From Sphingobacteriales bacterium 16-39-50 (GTDB taxonomy: Bacteria; Bacteroidota; Bacteroidia; Sphingobacteriales; Sphingobacteriaceae): a stretch of 64,000 bases of DNA. The position numbers and the translations under genes were made by a program. Location: positions 372,001 to 436,000 of the forward strand of contig NCHA01000001.1 of NCBI GenBank assembly GCA_002257025.1. Direction: 5' to 3'. Shown piece after piece: positions 26,775-35,653 of this stretch. Numbering within the stretch: the stretch's first letter is position 1; every line of letters starts with the position of its first letter. The notes under the pieces are model-generated. The model saw only the letters and a program-made list of their open reading frames with translations, searched no databases and had not been told where the DNA came from.

Positions 26775-28163
26775 ATGAACTACGACATCATAGTTATAGG
26801 AAGCGGACCAGGCGGTTATGTGGCAGCTATTCGCGCATCTCAGTTAGGCTTAAAAGTTGCCGTTGTTGAACGGGAATCTCTGGGTGGTATTTGTTTAAAT
26901 TGGGGTTGTATTCCCACAAAAGCCCTTCTGAAAAGTGCTAATGTGTTTGAATACATAAACCATGCTGCGGATTATGGAATAAGTGTTAAGGATGCTGCAG
27001 CTGATTTTGGTGCCATAATAAAACGTAGCCGTGGTGTTGCAGATGGAATGAGCAAAGGAGTTCAGTTTCTGATGAAGAAGAACAAGATCGATGTGATCAC
27101 AGGAACCGGCAAGATGAAAAAAGGCGGAAAGGTTGAGGTTAAAGGCCCGGATGGTACAGATAAAGAATTTACAGCAAAACATATAATTCTTGCTACAGGA
27201 GGAAGATCAAGGGAACTGCCAAACCTGAAACAGGATGGGAAAAAGGTGATTGGATACCGTCAGGCAATGGTTTTACCTCAACAACCTAAATCTATGGTTA
27301 TTGTTGGTTCAGGAGCAATAGGAGTTGAATTTGCATATTTCTATAATGCTTTGGGAACTAAAGTTACGATTGTTGAATATCTCGACAATATAGTACCTGT
27401 AGAGGATGAAGACATTTCAAAACAATTACTTAGAAGCTTTAAAAAAGCAGGTATTAACGTCATGACCGGTACAAATGTTGAATCAGTAGATACTTCCGGC
27501 AGCGGGTGTAAAGTACTGGTAAAGACAGCAGTGGGTACTGAGACCATTGAGTGTGATATTGTTCTTTCAGCGATTGGGGTAAGTCCTAATATTGAAAATA
27601 TCGGAATTGAAGAAGTTGGTGTTGTTATCGATAAAGGACGTGTTAAGGTAGATGATTTTTACAAAACCAATATAGACGGTGTTTATGCAATCGGTGATAT
27701 TGTAAAAGGACAGGCTCTGGCACATGTTGCATCTGCCGAAGGCATTATTTGTGTAGAAAAGATTGCAGGTCATCATCCTGAGCCCTTAAATTATAATAAT
27801 ATACCAGGATGTACATACTGCTCTCCGGAGATTGCATCAGTTGGCTATACTGAAAAAGCTGCAAAAGAAGCCGGATACGAGATAAAAGTCGGAAAATTTC
27901 CATTTTCTGCTTCAGGAAAGGCAAGTGCTGCCGGTGCTAAAGACGGCTTCGTTAAAGTAATATTCGATGCCAAATACGGAGAGTTCTTAGGAGCTCATAT
28001 GATCGGCGCAAATGTTACTGAAATGATTGCAGAGGTTGTGGTAGCAAGAAAGCTTGAGACCACCGGTATGGATATTGTAAAAACAGTACACCCACACCCT
28101 ACTATGAGTGAAGCAATCATGGAAGCGGCTGCTGATGCATACGGTGAAGTTATACACCTTTAA
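26775..28163 (+). CDS. lpdA: Dihydrolipoyl dehydrogenase
   Basis: 462 residues. FAD-binding GSGPGGYVAA at the N-terminus, the redox-active disulfide C40/C45 (GGICLNWGCIPTKA), the NAD-binding GSGAIGVEFA, and the C-terminal interface with the catalytic HPHPTMSE histidine. It is the E3 component that reoxidises dihydrolipoamide in pyruvate, 2-oxoglutarate or branched-chain 2-oxoacid dehydrogenase complexes. No E1 or E2 genes are adjacent, so the complex it serves cannot be told. It has its own promoter box and is followed by a mirrored heptamer array. Confidence 0.95.
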   Translation: MNYDIIVIGSGPGGYVAAIRASQLGLKVAVVERESLGGICLNWGCIPTKALLKSANVFEYINHAADYGISVKDAAADFGAIIKRSRGVADGMSKGVQFLMKKNKIDVITGTGKMKKGGKVEVKGPDGTDKEFTAKHIILATGGRSRELPNLKQDGKKVIGYRQAMVLPQQPKSMVIVGSGAIGVEFAYFYNALGTKVTIVEYLDNIVPVEDEDISKQLLRSFKKAGINVMTGTNVESVDTSGSGCKVLVKTAVGTETIECDIVLSAIGVSPNIENIGIEEVGVVIDKGRVKVDDFYKTNIDGVYAIGDIVKGQALAHVASAEGIICVEKIAGHHPEPLNYNNIPGCTYCSPEIASVGYTEKAAKEAGYEIKVGKFPFSASGKASAAGAKDGFVKVIFDAKYGEFLGAHMIGANVTEMIAEVVVARKLETTGMDIVKTVHPHPTMSEAIMEAAADAYGEVIHL

Positions 28164-28166
28164 TAA

Positions 28167-28236
28167 TTGACAATTGATAGTGGACAATTGACAATTACCG
28201 GATATCAGTTGTCAACTGTCAATTGTCAACTATCAA
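28167..28236. repeat. Mirror-inverted heptamer array between lpdA and the SMR gene
   Basis: Ten 7-mers in register: TTGACAA, TTGATAG, TGGACAA, TTGACAA, TTACCGG, ATATCAG, TTGTCAA, CTGTCAA, TTGTCAA, CTATCAA. The last four are reverse complements of words in the first four, so the array can fold into a long hairpin of about 28-bp arms and could act as a terminator. Confidence 0.88.
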
Positions 28237-28246
28237 TTAAATGACC

Positions 28247-28576
28247 ATGGCCTGGATCTATCTCATAATTGGTGGCTTATTTGAAGTAGCCTTTACAAGC
28301 TGTCTGGCTAAAGCGAAGGAAGCTACAGGTATTGAGTTTGTTTTGTGGATAACGGGCTTTCTGATCAGTGTATCTATCAGTATGTATCTCTTATTCCTTG
28401 CATCCAAAACATTACCGATGGGTACCTCCTATGCTGTTTGGGCCGGAATTGGAGCTGCGGGATCAGTTATTGCAGGAATACTTCTGTTTAAAGATCCAAC
28501 CGACTTCTGGCGGATGTTTTTCCTGTTTCTTTTAATATCTTCAATCATTGGATTAAAACTTTCAAGCAAAGTCTGA
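28247..28576 (+). CDS. Small multidrug resistance (SMR) family exporter, SugE/Gdx-like
   Basis: 109 residues from the second of two in-frame ATGs (28241 and 28247); this start gives the usual MAWIYLIIGG opening. Four membrane helices are evident, and the essential glutamate of helix 1 is present (GGLFEVAF). The sequence leans toward the SugE/Gdx branch, which exports guanidinium or some quaternary ammonium compounds, rather than EmrE, but the branch call is not certain. SMR proteins work as dimers, and no second SMR gene is adjacent. Its stop is one base before the start of the metallo-hydrolase gene. Confidence 0.9.
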   Translation: MAWIYLIIGGLFEVAFTSCLAKAKEATGIEFVLWITGFLISVSISMYLLFLASKTLPMGTSYAVWAGIGAAGSVIAGILLFKDPTDFWRMFFLFLLISSIIGLKLSSKV

Positions 28577-28577
28577 A

Positions 28578-29423
28578 ATGAAATTATTTACCATAAACGC
28601 AGGATTTTTTAAGCTGGACGGTGGTGCTATGTTTGGGGTAGTACCTAAATCAATCTGGCAGAAAACCAATCCGGCAGATGAGAACAACCTTTGTAATTGG
28701 GCTATGCGCTGCCTTCTGATCGTAGACGGAGATCGTAAAATATTGATTGACAACGGAATAGGCTACAAGCAGGATGAGCGCTTTTTAAAACACTATTATC
28801 TGCATGGCGATGATACTCTTGAAAAATCCCTTGAAAATCACGGTTTTACCAAAGATGATATCACTGATGTTTTTTTAACCCATCTTCATTTCGATCACTG
28901 TGGTGGCTCAATAGAAAAACTTGAAGATGGAAGTCTTGTGCCAGCATTTAAAAACGCCATTTATTGGAGTAATAAGGCACATTGGGAATGGGCTGTTCAT
29001 CCAAATGATCGTGAAAAAGCATCTTTTCTAAAAGAAAACATTCTCCCTATTCAGGAAAGTGGCAAACTTAAATTCATTGAAAACACAGATGGCGTAGCCT
29101 TCACTGATCATATCAAAATACGATTTGCTTTCGGACATACTGATGCTATGATGCTGCCGCAAATCAGCTATAAAGGCAAGACTATACTTTACATGGCTGA
29201 TATGCTGCCTTCGATCGGACATATTCCAATGCCCTATGTAATGTCCTATGATATGTTTCCGCTCAAAACCCTGAATGAGAAGAAAAAATTTCTCACTGAG
29301 GCCCTGGAGAACGATTACATCCTCTATCTGGAACACGATCCGGTAAACGAATGTTGTACCCTTCAGGAAACAGAAAAAGGCATCCGTGTAAAGGATACCT
29401 TTAAATTAGCCGATATTTTGTAA
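28578..29423 (+). CDS. Metallo-beta-lactamase-fold hydrolase
   Basis: 281 residues, cytoplasmic (no signal). The zinc-binding motif is H102-x-H104-x-D106-H107 (THLHFDHCGG), with further ligands in FGHTDAM and LEHDP. This resembles the lactonase/hydrolase branch (AHL-lactonase- or RNase-unrelated MBL), but the substrate cannot be read. It follows the SMR exporter with a one-base gap, so the two are co-transcribed and possibly handle the same compound. The convergent aldo/keto reductase is separated by a hairpin repeat. Confidence 0.85.
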   Translation: MKLFTINAGFFKLDGGAMFGVVPKSIWQKTNPADENNLCNWAMRCLLIVDGDRKILIDNGIGYKQDERFLKHYYLHGDDTLEKSLENHGFTKDDITDVFLTHLHFDHCGGSIEKLEDGSLVPAFKNAIYWSNKAHWEWAVHPNDREKASFLKENILPIQESGKLKFIENTDGVAFTDHIKIRFAFGHTDAMMLPQISYKGKTILYMADMLPSIGHIPMPYVMSYDMFPLKTLNEKKKFLTEALENDYILYLEHDPVNECCTLQETEKGIRVKDTFKLADIL

Positions 29424-29427
29424 GGGG

Positions 29428-29460
29428 AAGGCTGACAGGGTTTTGAACCCTGTCAGCCTT
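29428..29460. terminator. Dispersed 15-bp-arm hairpin, copy 2 (bidirectional terminator candidate)
   Basis: AAGGCTGACAGGGTT (29428-29442), loop TTG, AACCCTGTCAGCCTT (29446-29460). The arms are identical to copy 1 at 20836. It fills the gap between two convergent genes. Confidence 0.82.
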
Positions 29461-29463
29461 ATA

Positions 29464-30447
29464 TTAAGGAATTATAACCTGAGGTTTAGTTCCTGTAATC
29501 TCATCAATTTCCTGCATAATTTCATTTGTCAGCAAAGGAACTACTTCCAGTGAAGTAAGGTTCTCTTTTAGCTGTGCAGCCTTGGAAGCGCCTAAAATTA
29601 CGGTACTGACGTGTGGATTTTTTAAACACCATGCAATAGCAAGTTTAGCTAATGAGGTATTCAGTCTCTCGGCAACTCCCTGCAATAATTTAACTTTATG
29701 TATGTTTGATTCTACCAGTAGTCTGTTTCTTAACCACTCAAGATTATCCATACTGAAACGCGCATCCTTGGGATCGGCATTATTGTATTTTCCGGAAAGT
29801 AATCCGGAGGCCATTGGGCTCCAGATTGTGGTTCCCATTCCAAAATCCCTGAACAATAACAAAAATTCCATTTCCATTTTATCACGCCAAAGCATATTGT
29901 ACTGAGGCTGTTCCATCACAGGTGGAACCAAATGGTTTTTTTCAGCAAAATAATGAGCCTGCATTATTTCCAGGGCGCTCCATTCAGATGTTCCCCAATA
30001 CAATGCTTTTCCCTGTTGAATCAATTGATGCATCGCCCAAACCGTTTCTTCTATCGGGGTTTCCTTATCAGGTCTGTGACAGTAGATCAGATCCACATAA
30101 TCAAGCTGCAAGCGTTTAAGGGCATTATGAGTCCCCTCAAACAAGTGCTTTTTAGAAAGTCCGATCATATTCGGTTTCTTTTCTTCGGCTCCAAAAAAGA
30201 TCTTGCTGGAAACAATGTAGGAACTACGGTCCCATTTTTTCTTCTTTAAAATGTTCCCCATAACAATTTCCGACTTCCCTCCTGCGTAACCCTCAGCATT
30301 ATCAAAGAAATTAACGCCACCTTCGTAGGCGATGTCCATTAATTCTTCAGCAACCTTATCCTCTATCTGCTGTCCAAAAGTTAACCAGCTTCCTAATGAA
30401 AGGGCACTTACTTTTAAACCGGATTTACCTAAACGTCTGTATTCCAT
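29464..30447 (-). CDS. Aldo/keto reductase, KvBeta/YghZ-like
   Basis: 327 residues forming a TIM barrel. Catalytic-site motifs are visible: the aspartate/tyrosine region FFDNAEGYAGGKSE, a lysine in VSSKIFFG, and the histidine in DLIYCHRPDKETP; NADPH binding is expected at VILGASKAAQLKENL. The sequence resembles the voltage-gated potassium channel beta-subunit/YghZ group, which reduces aldehydes such as methylglyoxal. A perfect 10-bp-arm palindrome at 30502-30523 lies upstream and may be its operator. Confidence 0.9.
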   Translation of the reverse strand: MEYRRLGKSGLKVSALSLGSWLTFGQQIEDKVAEELMDIAYEGGVNFFDNAEGYAGGKSEIVMGNILKKKKWDRSSYIVSSKIFFGAEEKKPNMIGLSKKHLFEGTHNALKRLQLDYVDLIYCHRPDKETPIEETVWAMHQLIQQGKALYWGTSEWSALEIMQAHYFAEKNHLVPPVMEQPQYNMLWRDKMEMEFLLLFRDFGMGTTIWSPMASGLLSGKYNNADPKDARFSMDNLEWLRNRLLVESNIHKVKLLQGVAERLNTSLAKLAIAWCLKNPHVSTVILGASKAAQLKENLTSLEVVPLLTNEIMQEIDEITGTKPQVIIP

Positions 30448-30501
30448 AGTTTTATATAATTAAATTTCAATGTTCATTTCTTAGGTAAAAATACAATTTG
30501 T

Positions 30502-30523
30502 AATCGTAAAAAATTTTACGATT
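30502..30523. promoter_or_regulatory. Palindrome AATCGTAAAA-AA-TTTTACGATT
   Basis: Perfect 10-bp arms with two central bases, in the divergent gap between the aldo/keto reductase (minus) and smc (plus), about 55 bases before the reductase start. It is a strong operator candidate; the regulator is not in the window. Confidence 0.6.
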
Positions 30524-30612
30524 TCATTGTTTATATTATTAATAGATATAGAGAATTTTATAAATTGAACCCTTAAAACTAATCATGATCCGCCCCGAGC
30601 GGAAAGAAGAAA

Positions 30613-33600
30613 ATGCAGCTTACACAACTGGAAATCAAAGGTTTTAAAAGCTTTGGCGATAAGATCACAATCAATTTCAATGATGGTGTAACTGCTATTG
30701 TGGGTCCAAATGGCTGTGGGAAATCGAATGTTGTAGATGCAATACGCTGGGTACTTGGAGAACAAAGTACCCGTATGCTGCGCTCTGAGAAAATGGAAAA
30801 TATCATTTTCAATGGAACAAAAACACGTAAACCTTCTAATCTTGCCGAAGTATCCCTGACATTCGATAATACCAAAAACATACTTCCTACTGATTTTACA
30901 AAGGTTACGATCACCCGTAAGCTATATCGTTCAGGAGAAAGTGAATACCGGTTAAATGATGTGCAATGCCGTCTGAAAGACATTACTGATCTGTTTCTTG
31001 ATACCGGGATAGGATCAGACTCCTACTCTATTATCGAGTTGAAAATGATCGATGAGATCATCGCCAATAAAGACAATTCAAGAAGGGCTCTATTTGAGGA
31101 GGCTTCTGGAATATCTAAATATAAGCTTAGGAAAAAACAAACCTTCAATAAATTAAAAGATACAGAGGCAGACCTTAGCCGTGTAGAGGATCTTTTATTC
31201 GAGATTGAAAAAAATCTGAAAACTCTTGAAAACCAGGCTAAAAAAGCGGAGAGGTATTACCGGCTTAAGGAACAATACAAAACATTAAGTCTGAGCCTGG
31301 CCTCCTATCGGATCATTGGATTTAGAGAATCTCTGACTAAACTTGAAGACAAGGAGCAGCTGCATTCACTGGAGAGCAGCGGGATAAACACAGAAATCAG
31401 CAATCTGGAGGCATTTTTGCAGAAATTAAAACTTGAAAACCTGAATCTGGAAAAGAATCTTTCCATTCAACAAAAAGCTACCAATGAATTTATTGCTAAG
31501 ATTCGAACTTATGAAAGTGATAAGAAATTAAAGAACGAGCAGTTACGCTTTCTTGAAGATAAAAAAACAAGACTAAGCGATGAACTTGAAAAAGATCAGA
31601 ATCAGCTTAACCATGTTTTTTACAATCAGAAGCGCTTAAATGAGGAACATTTACAGGAAAGTGAGATTCTTGAGAAGCTTCGTATTTCTACAGAAAATCA
31701 GCACCAGGGGATCATTGAACTAAGATTAGAACAGCAAAAATCAAAAGCAGCACTCGATACCATCAGCCTTGAAAATAATGAACTCCAAAATCAGGTCTAT
31801 AAACTTGAAAAGGAGATTGCAATTTTGAATATTCAGAAAGAAGCACTTTATCAGGAAAGCAGCCGGAATATGGCTGATACAGAATCTAAAGAAACTGAAC
31901 TCAATGAATTTAACAAGGTTATTACTGAGTTAAAGGGCAAACTGGAAAGTAAACAAAAGGAGTATATTCAGAATAAAGAGCTCGAAGATGAACTCGAGCG
32001 ACAAATCCGGCGCAGTACTGAGCATCTGAAGGAGCAAAAAGAAATTCTCAATCAGGAAAGCCGAAAACTCGATTCCAAACAGAATGAGTATAACCTCACC
32101 AAATCGATGGTTGATAACCTTGAAGGATTTCCGGAATCGATCCGTTTTCTGAAAAAAAATGCAGGCTGGACAAAACAGGCACCTCTTTTCTCTGACATAC
32201 TTTTTTGCCGGGAAGAATACCGGATAGCCATTGAGAACTATCTCGAGCCGGTTATGAATCATTATGTCGTAGAAACACAGGCAGAGGCAGTACAGGCAAT
32301 TCAATTGCTGAGTGATTCGTCAAGAGGACGGGCTAATTTTTTCATCCTTGATGCTTTAAATGTAGCAGGACAACGACCTTCAGTAAATACTGAACGTAAA
32401 GACCTGATTCCTGCTTTAGAAATAATCGATACAGATGCCAAATATCGGCCGCTTTGTGAAATGCTGCTCTATAATGTTTATCTGCTTCAATCAGGAGAAG
32501 AAAATGAATTACGCTCGGCTTTGCCATCAGAGCAGGTTGTTATCCTGAGTAAGACCGGGATGTTTACAAAAACCAGAACAGGAATGTCGGGTGGTTCTGT
32601 CGGACTTTTTGAAGGAAAACGAATCGGGAGAGCTAAAAATCTTGAAAAACTTTCAAAAGAAATTAATAGCGGAGAAACATTAATTGTAAAATTAAAGAAC
32701 TCCATTGCAGAAGAAGAGATCAAATTAAAAGATCTGATAGATTCCTCACAAAAAGATCTCCTACAGGAATCTCAACTGGAAATCAACAGATTGAGCAATG
32801 AGTATACTTCTGTGAAAACCAAACAGGAACAATACCTTGCTTTCATTGAAAATAGTCTCAATAGAAAACAGGATATCGAGCAAAAAATAGCGAGTATAGG
32901 AAATGAATTACTTGCATCAGAACCCCTTCTTATTGAATTAAAAGTCAGCAAACAGATTAAACAGGAGCAGGTCTTAAACGACCAGCAAAGCTATAATGAG
33001 CTTGCAGAAAGCTTAAATTCAAAATCGGCACTTTATAACCAGGAGAATATCCGCTTCCACCAACAGCAAAACAAGGTTTCGGGTATAGAAAAAGACCTTG
33101 AATACCGGGAAAGTCAGCAAAAAAACCTGGAAACGCGTATCGGTTTAAATCAAGCTGAACTTGAAAAAACACAGGCTGGAATTAAAGAAACACTTCAGCA
33201 TGCAGATCATTCTGATGAAGATCTGATTGCGATGTACGTTCAAAAAGAGGAATTTGAAGCGGCTGTTAATGAAGCTGAACAGAGCTATTATGCTTCCAGA
33301 GTGCAGATTACTGAGATGGAGGAAAAAATAAGCTTATTACGCAGAAATAAAGAACAGGCCGAGCTGATTTCCAACGAATTAAAAGATCAGAAAACAGCAA
33401 TCAAACTGGAGTTAAATGCCTTAAAGGAAAGACTGTCTGTTGAATTCGATGTTGATATTTCAGTATTGCTGGATGAAGAATCCTACGAGCAACAGACTGA
33501 TAGTGAGCAGAATATTCGTGAAAAGACCGAGCGGATAAAAAGACAACTAGATGAATTTGGCGCAATTAACCCAATGGCAATGGAAGCCTACCAGGAAATG

Positions 33601-34161
33601 AATGAACGTTATAACTTTATTCAATCTCAGAAAAAAGATTTGGCTGAAGCTAAATCATCTTTATTACAAACTATTAAAGAAATTGATGATACGGCAAAGG
33701 AGAAGTTTATGGCAGCCTTCAGTGATGTTAGGACTCATTTTATACAGGTTTTCCGTTCTCTTTTTAATGAAGAAGACAGCTGTGATCTGGTATTGGCAGA
33801 TCCTTCCAACCCGCTTGAATCTGACATTGATATTATTGCCCGCCCTAAAGGTAAGCGACCACTATCCATCAACCAATTATCCGGAGGTGAAAAGACACTG
33901 ACGGCTACGGCGCTGCTCTTCTCATTATATCTCTTAAAACCAGCCCCGTTCTGTATCTTCGATGAGGTTGATGCACCATTGGATGATACAAACATTGATA
34001 AATTCAATAATATCATAAGGGAATTTTCAGATCAGTCACAGTTTATTATTGTTTCTCATAATAAACGAACGATCGCCAGTACAGATATAATATATGGTGT
34101 GACTATGGCAGAACAGGGTGTTTCAAGGGTGGTAGCTGTTGATATTCGTGAAGTAGCATAA
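30613..34161 (+). CDS. smc: Chromosome-segregation SMC ATPase
   Basis: 1182 residues, full length for bacterial SMC. Walker A (GPNGCGKSNV, about 32-41) opens the N-terminal head. Two long coiled-coil arms (about 170-500 and 670-1010) flank a hinge (about 515-665; GFPESIRFLKKN onward). The C-terminal head has the ABC signature LSGGEKTLTATALL and Walker B FCIFDEVDAPLDD. It forms the ring-shaped condensin with ScpA and ScpB that organises and separates chromosomes; neither partner gene is in the window. Confidence 0.97.
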   Translation: MQLTQLEIKGFKSFGDKITINFNDGVTAIVGPNGCGKSNVVDAIRWVLGEQSTRMLRSEKMENIIFNGTKTRKPSNLAEVSLTFDNTKNILPTDFTKVTITRKLYRSGESEYRLNDVQCRLKDITDLFLDTGIGSDSYSIIELKMIDEIIANKDNSRRALFEEASGISKYKLRKKQTFNKLKDTEADLSRVEDLLFEIEKNLKTLENQAKKAERYYRLKEQYKTLSLSLASYRIIGFRESLTKLEDKEQLHSLESSGINTEISNLEAFLQKLKLENLNLEKNLSIQQKATNEFIAKIRTYESDKKLKNEQLRFLEDKKTRLSDELEKDQNQLNHVFYNQKRLNEEHLQESEILEKLRISTENQHQGIIELRLEQQKSKAALDTISLENNELQNQVYKLEKEIAILNIQKEALYQESSRNMADTESKETELNEFNKVITELKGKLESKQKEYIQNKELEDELERQIRRSTEHLKEQKEILNQESRKLDSKQNEYNLTKSMVDNLEGFPESIRFLKKNAGWTKQAPLFSDILFCREEYRIAIENYLEPVMNHYVVETQAEAVQAIQLLSDSSRGRANFFILDALNVAGQRPSVNTERKDLIPALEIIDTDAKYRPLCEMLLYNVYLLQSGEENELRSALPSEQVVILSKTGMFTKTRTGMSGGSVGLFEGKRIGRAKNLEKLSKEINSGETLIVKLKNSIAEEEIKLKDLIDSSQKDLLQESQLEINRLSNEYTSVKTKQEQYLAFIENSLNRKQDIEQKIASIGNELLASEPLLIELKVSKQIKQEQVLNDQQSYNELAESLNSKSALYNQENIRFHQQQNKVSGIEKDLEYRESQQKNLETRIGLNQAELEKTQAGIKETLQHADHSDEDLIAMYVQKEEFEAAVNEAEQSYYASRVQITEMEEKISLLRRNKEQAELISNELKDQKTAIKLELNALKERLSVEFDVDISVLLDEESYEQQTDSEQNIREKTERIKRQLDEFGAINPMAMEAYQEMNERYNFIQSQKKDLAEAKSSLLQTIKEIDDTAKEKFMAAFSDVRTHFIQVFRSLFNEEDSCDLVLADPSNPLESDIDIIARPKGKRPLSINQLSGGEKTLTATALLFSLYLLKPAPFCIFDEVDAPLDDTNIDKFNNIIREFSDQSQFIIVSHNKRTIASTDIIYGVTMAEQGVSRVVAVDIREVA

Positions 34162-34226
34162 TATTCCTTGGCAAATTTAAACGGGTCCGATCTAACAGAT
34201 TCGGAGCTTAACATTACAATTTTAAC

Positions 34227-35126
34227 ATGAAGAAGCTGTTTATAATCCTTGTCTTAATATCCATTCTTGATGCAAATGCACAAAATATCGACCGGAAAGT
34301 ATTACTTTATGATATAGAAACACTTTCATCCGACAAGTATGAGGGCAGGAAAACAGGCAGCCGGGGTAATTTCATGGCTGCTGAATATATCATTAACAGA
34401 TTCAAAGAAATTGGGCTTGATGCTTACAATAAGGACTTTAAGCATCCCTTTACATTCAAAAACAGAAGGAACGAAGAAATCAATGGTGTCAACCTGATTG
34501 GATATATTAAAGGCAAATCGGATCAGGTAATCGTTATTTCAGCACATTATGACCATGTTGGAATTAACAATTCTGAAATATTTAATGGAGCTGATGATAA
34601 TGCTTCAGGAGTAGCTGCAATATTATCCTTTGCAAAATATTTCAAGGAACATAAGCCTAAAAACACGCTTCTGTTCATAGCATTTGACGCCGAAGAAATG
34701 GGTTTACAGGGTGCATATTCCTTTTTAAAGGCTCCTATCCCATCGAGGAAACATATAAAATTGAATATTAATCTGGATATGGTTTCGCATAATGACAAGT
34801 CTGAGCTTTATGCTGCAGGCGCCTATAAAACCCCGGTTCTAAGAGATATTCTTCAACATGCTGATAAGAATACTGGTATTACTCTAAGATTCGGGCATGA
34901 TGAACCTGAATCAGGGAAAGATGACTGGACGATGCAAAGCGATCATGGGCCATTTGCGAAGGAGAATATTCCTTTTGTTTATTTTGGTGTTGAAGACCAT
35001 GATGACTATCACAAGCCAAGTGACGATTTTGCGAATATAAATCAGGATTTCTTCCACTCAGCGAGTAATGCAATCCTGAAAAGCATCATCAGTCTTGACA
35101 AAAATCTTGTCCGCATAAACCCTTGA
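34227..35126 (+). CDS. Exported M28-family zinc aminopeptidase-like protein
   Basis: 299 residues with a signal peptide (1-18). The co-catalytic zinc ligands of family M28 are in place: a histidine in VISAHYDHVG, an aspartate in NGADDNASGVAA, the EE pair in FDAEEMGLQG, an aspartate in INLDMVS, and a histidine in the late DHDDYHKPSDDF segment. Expected to remove N-terminal amino acids from peptides in the periplasm or outside. It starts 66 bases after smc. Its last codons overlap the promoter region of the RNase P RNA gene. Confidence 0.9.
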   Translation: MKKLFIILVLISILDANAQNIDRKVLLYDIETLSSDKYEGRKTGSRGNFMAAEYIINRFKEIGLDAYNKDFKHPFTFKNRRNEEINGVNLIGYIKGKSDQVIVISAHYDHVGINNSEIFNGADDNASGVAAILSFAKYFKEHKPKNTLLFIAFDAEEMGLQGAYSFLKAPIPSRKHIKLNINLDMVSHNDKSELYAAGAYKTPVLRDILQHADKNTGITLRFGHDEPESGKDDWTMQSDHGPFAKENIPFVYFGVEDHDDYHKPSDDFANINQDFFHSASNAILKSIISLDKNLVRINP

Positions 35127-35138
35127 TAACAAATCACT

Positions 35139-35146
35139 ATCTTTGT
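35139..35146 (+). promoter_or_regulatory. -7 promoter box TATCTTTG for rnpB
   Basis: Exact TAnnTTTG ending four bases before the expected 5' end of RNase P RNA. This spacing calibrates the other boxes in the window. Confidence 0.7.
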
Positions 35147-35149
35147 AAA

Positions 35150-35533
35150 GCAAGCCGTTCTATCGCTGTCCCGCATTTGCTGGAGAGAGGAAAGTCCGGG
35201 CAACACAGAGCATCCTGCTTCTTAACGGGAAGGCTTCACGTAAGTGGAGACGGAAAGTGCCACAGAAAATATACTACCCCTTAACTTAGGTTTTGGGGAA
35301 AAGGTGAAAACGTGAGGTAAGAGCTCACGGTATTGTATGGTGACATACAGTGCGGTAAACCCCAGGAGTTGAAAGACCAAATAGGTTCCGGACGTGAAGC
35401 TGCTCGCTTCCTTATCCCGTACGTGCGGGATTATACGGAATGGGTAGGTCGTTAGATCTCGCAAGCAATTGCGCGACCAGATAAATGATAGATACCGCCC
35501 TAGGCGGATACAGAACCCGGCTTACAGGCTTGC
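35150..35533 (+). ncRNA. rnpB: RNase P RNA (class A)
   Basis: The universal 5' core GAGGAAAGTCCGGGCA (35187-35202) and the matching 3' core CAGAACCCGGCTTACA (35511-35526) form helix P4. The ends GCAAGCC (35150) and GGCTTGC (to 35533) pair as P1, giving about 384 nt. A T-run directly follows P1 and would end transcription. This is the catalytic RNA that matures tRNA 5' ends. An antisense reading frame of 80 codons inside it is spurious. Confidence 0.96.
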
Positions 35534-35653
35534 ATTTTTTTTATTTTTCAAAACCCATGAATTATAGGGTTTTCGGCATCTTGTTTGTAATAAAAAACAT
35601 GATTATTATATTCGGCATTAAACCGATCTATATTAAAAATCTACATTAAGCTT

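Noticed and set aside
35222-35464. Minus-strand 80-codon reading frame
   Set aside because: It lies entirely inside the RNase P RNA gene, whose conserved core and P1 ends explain the sequence.
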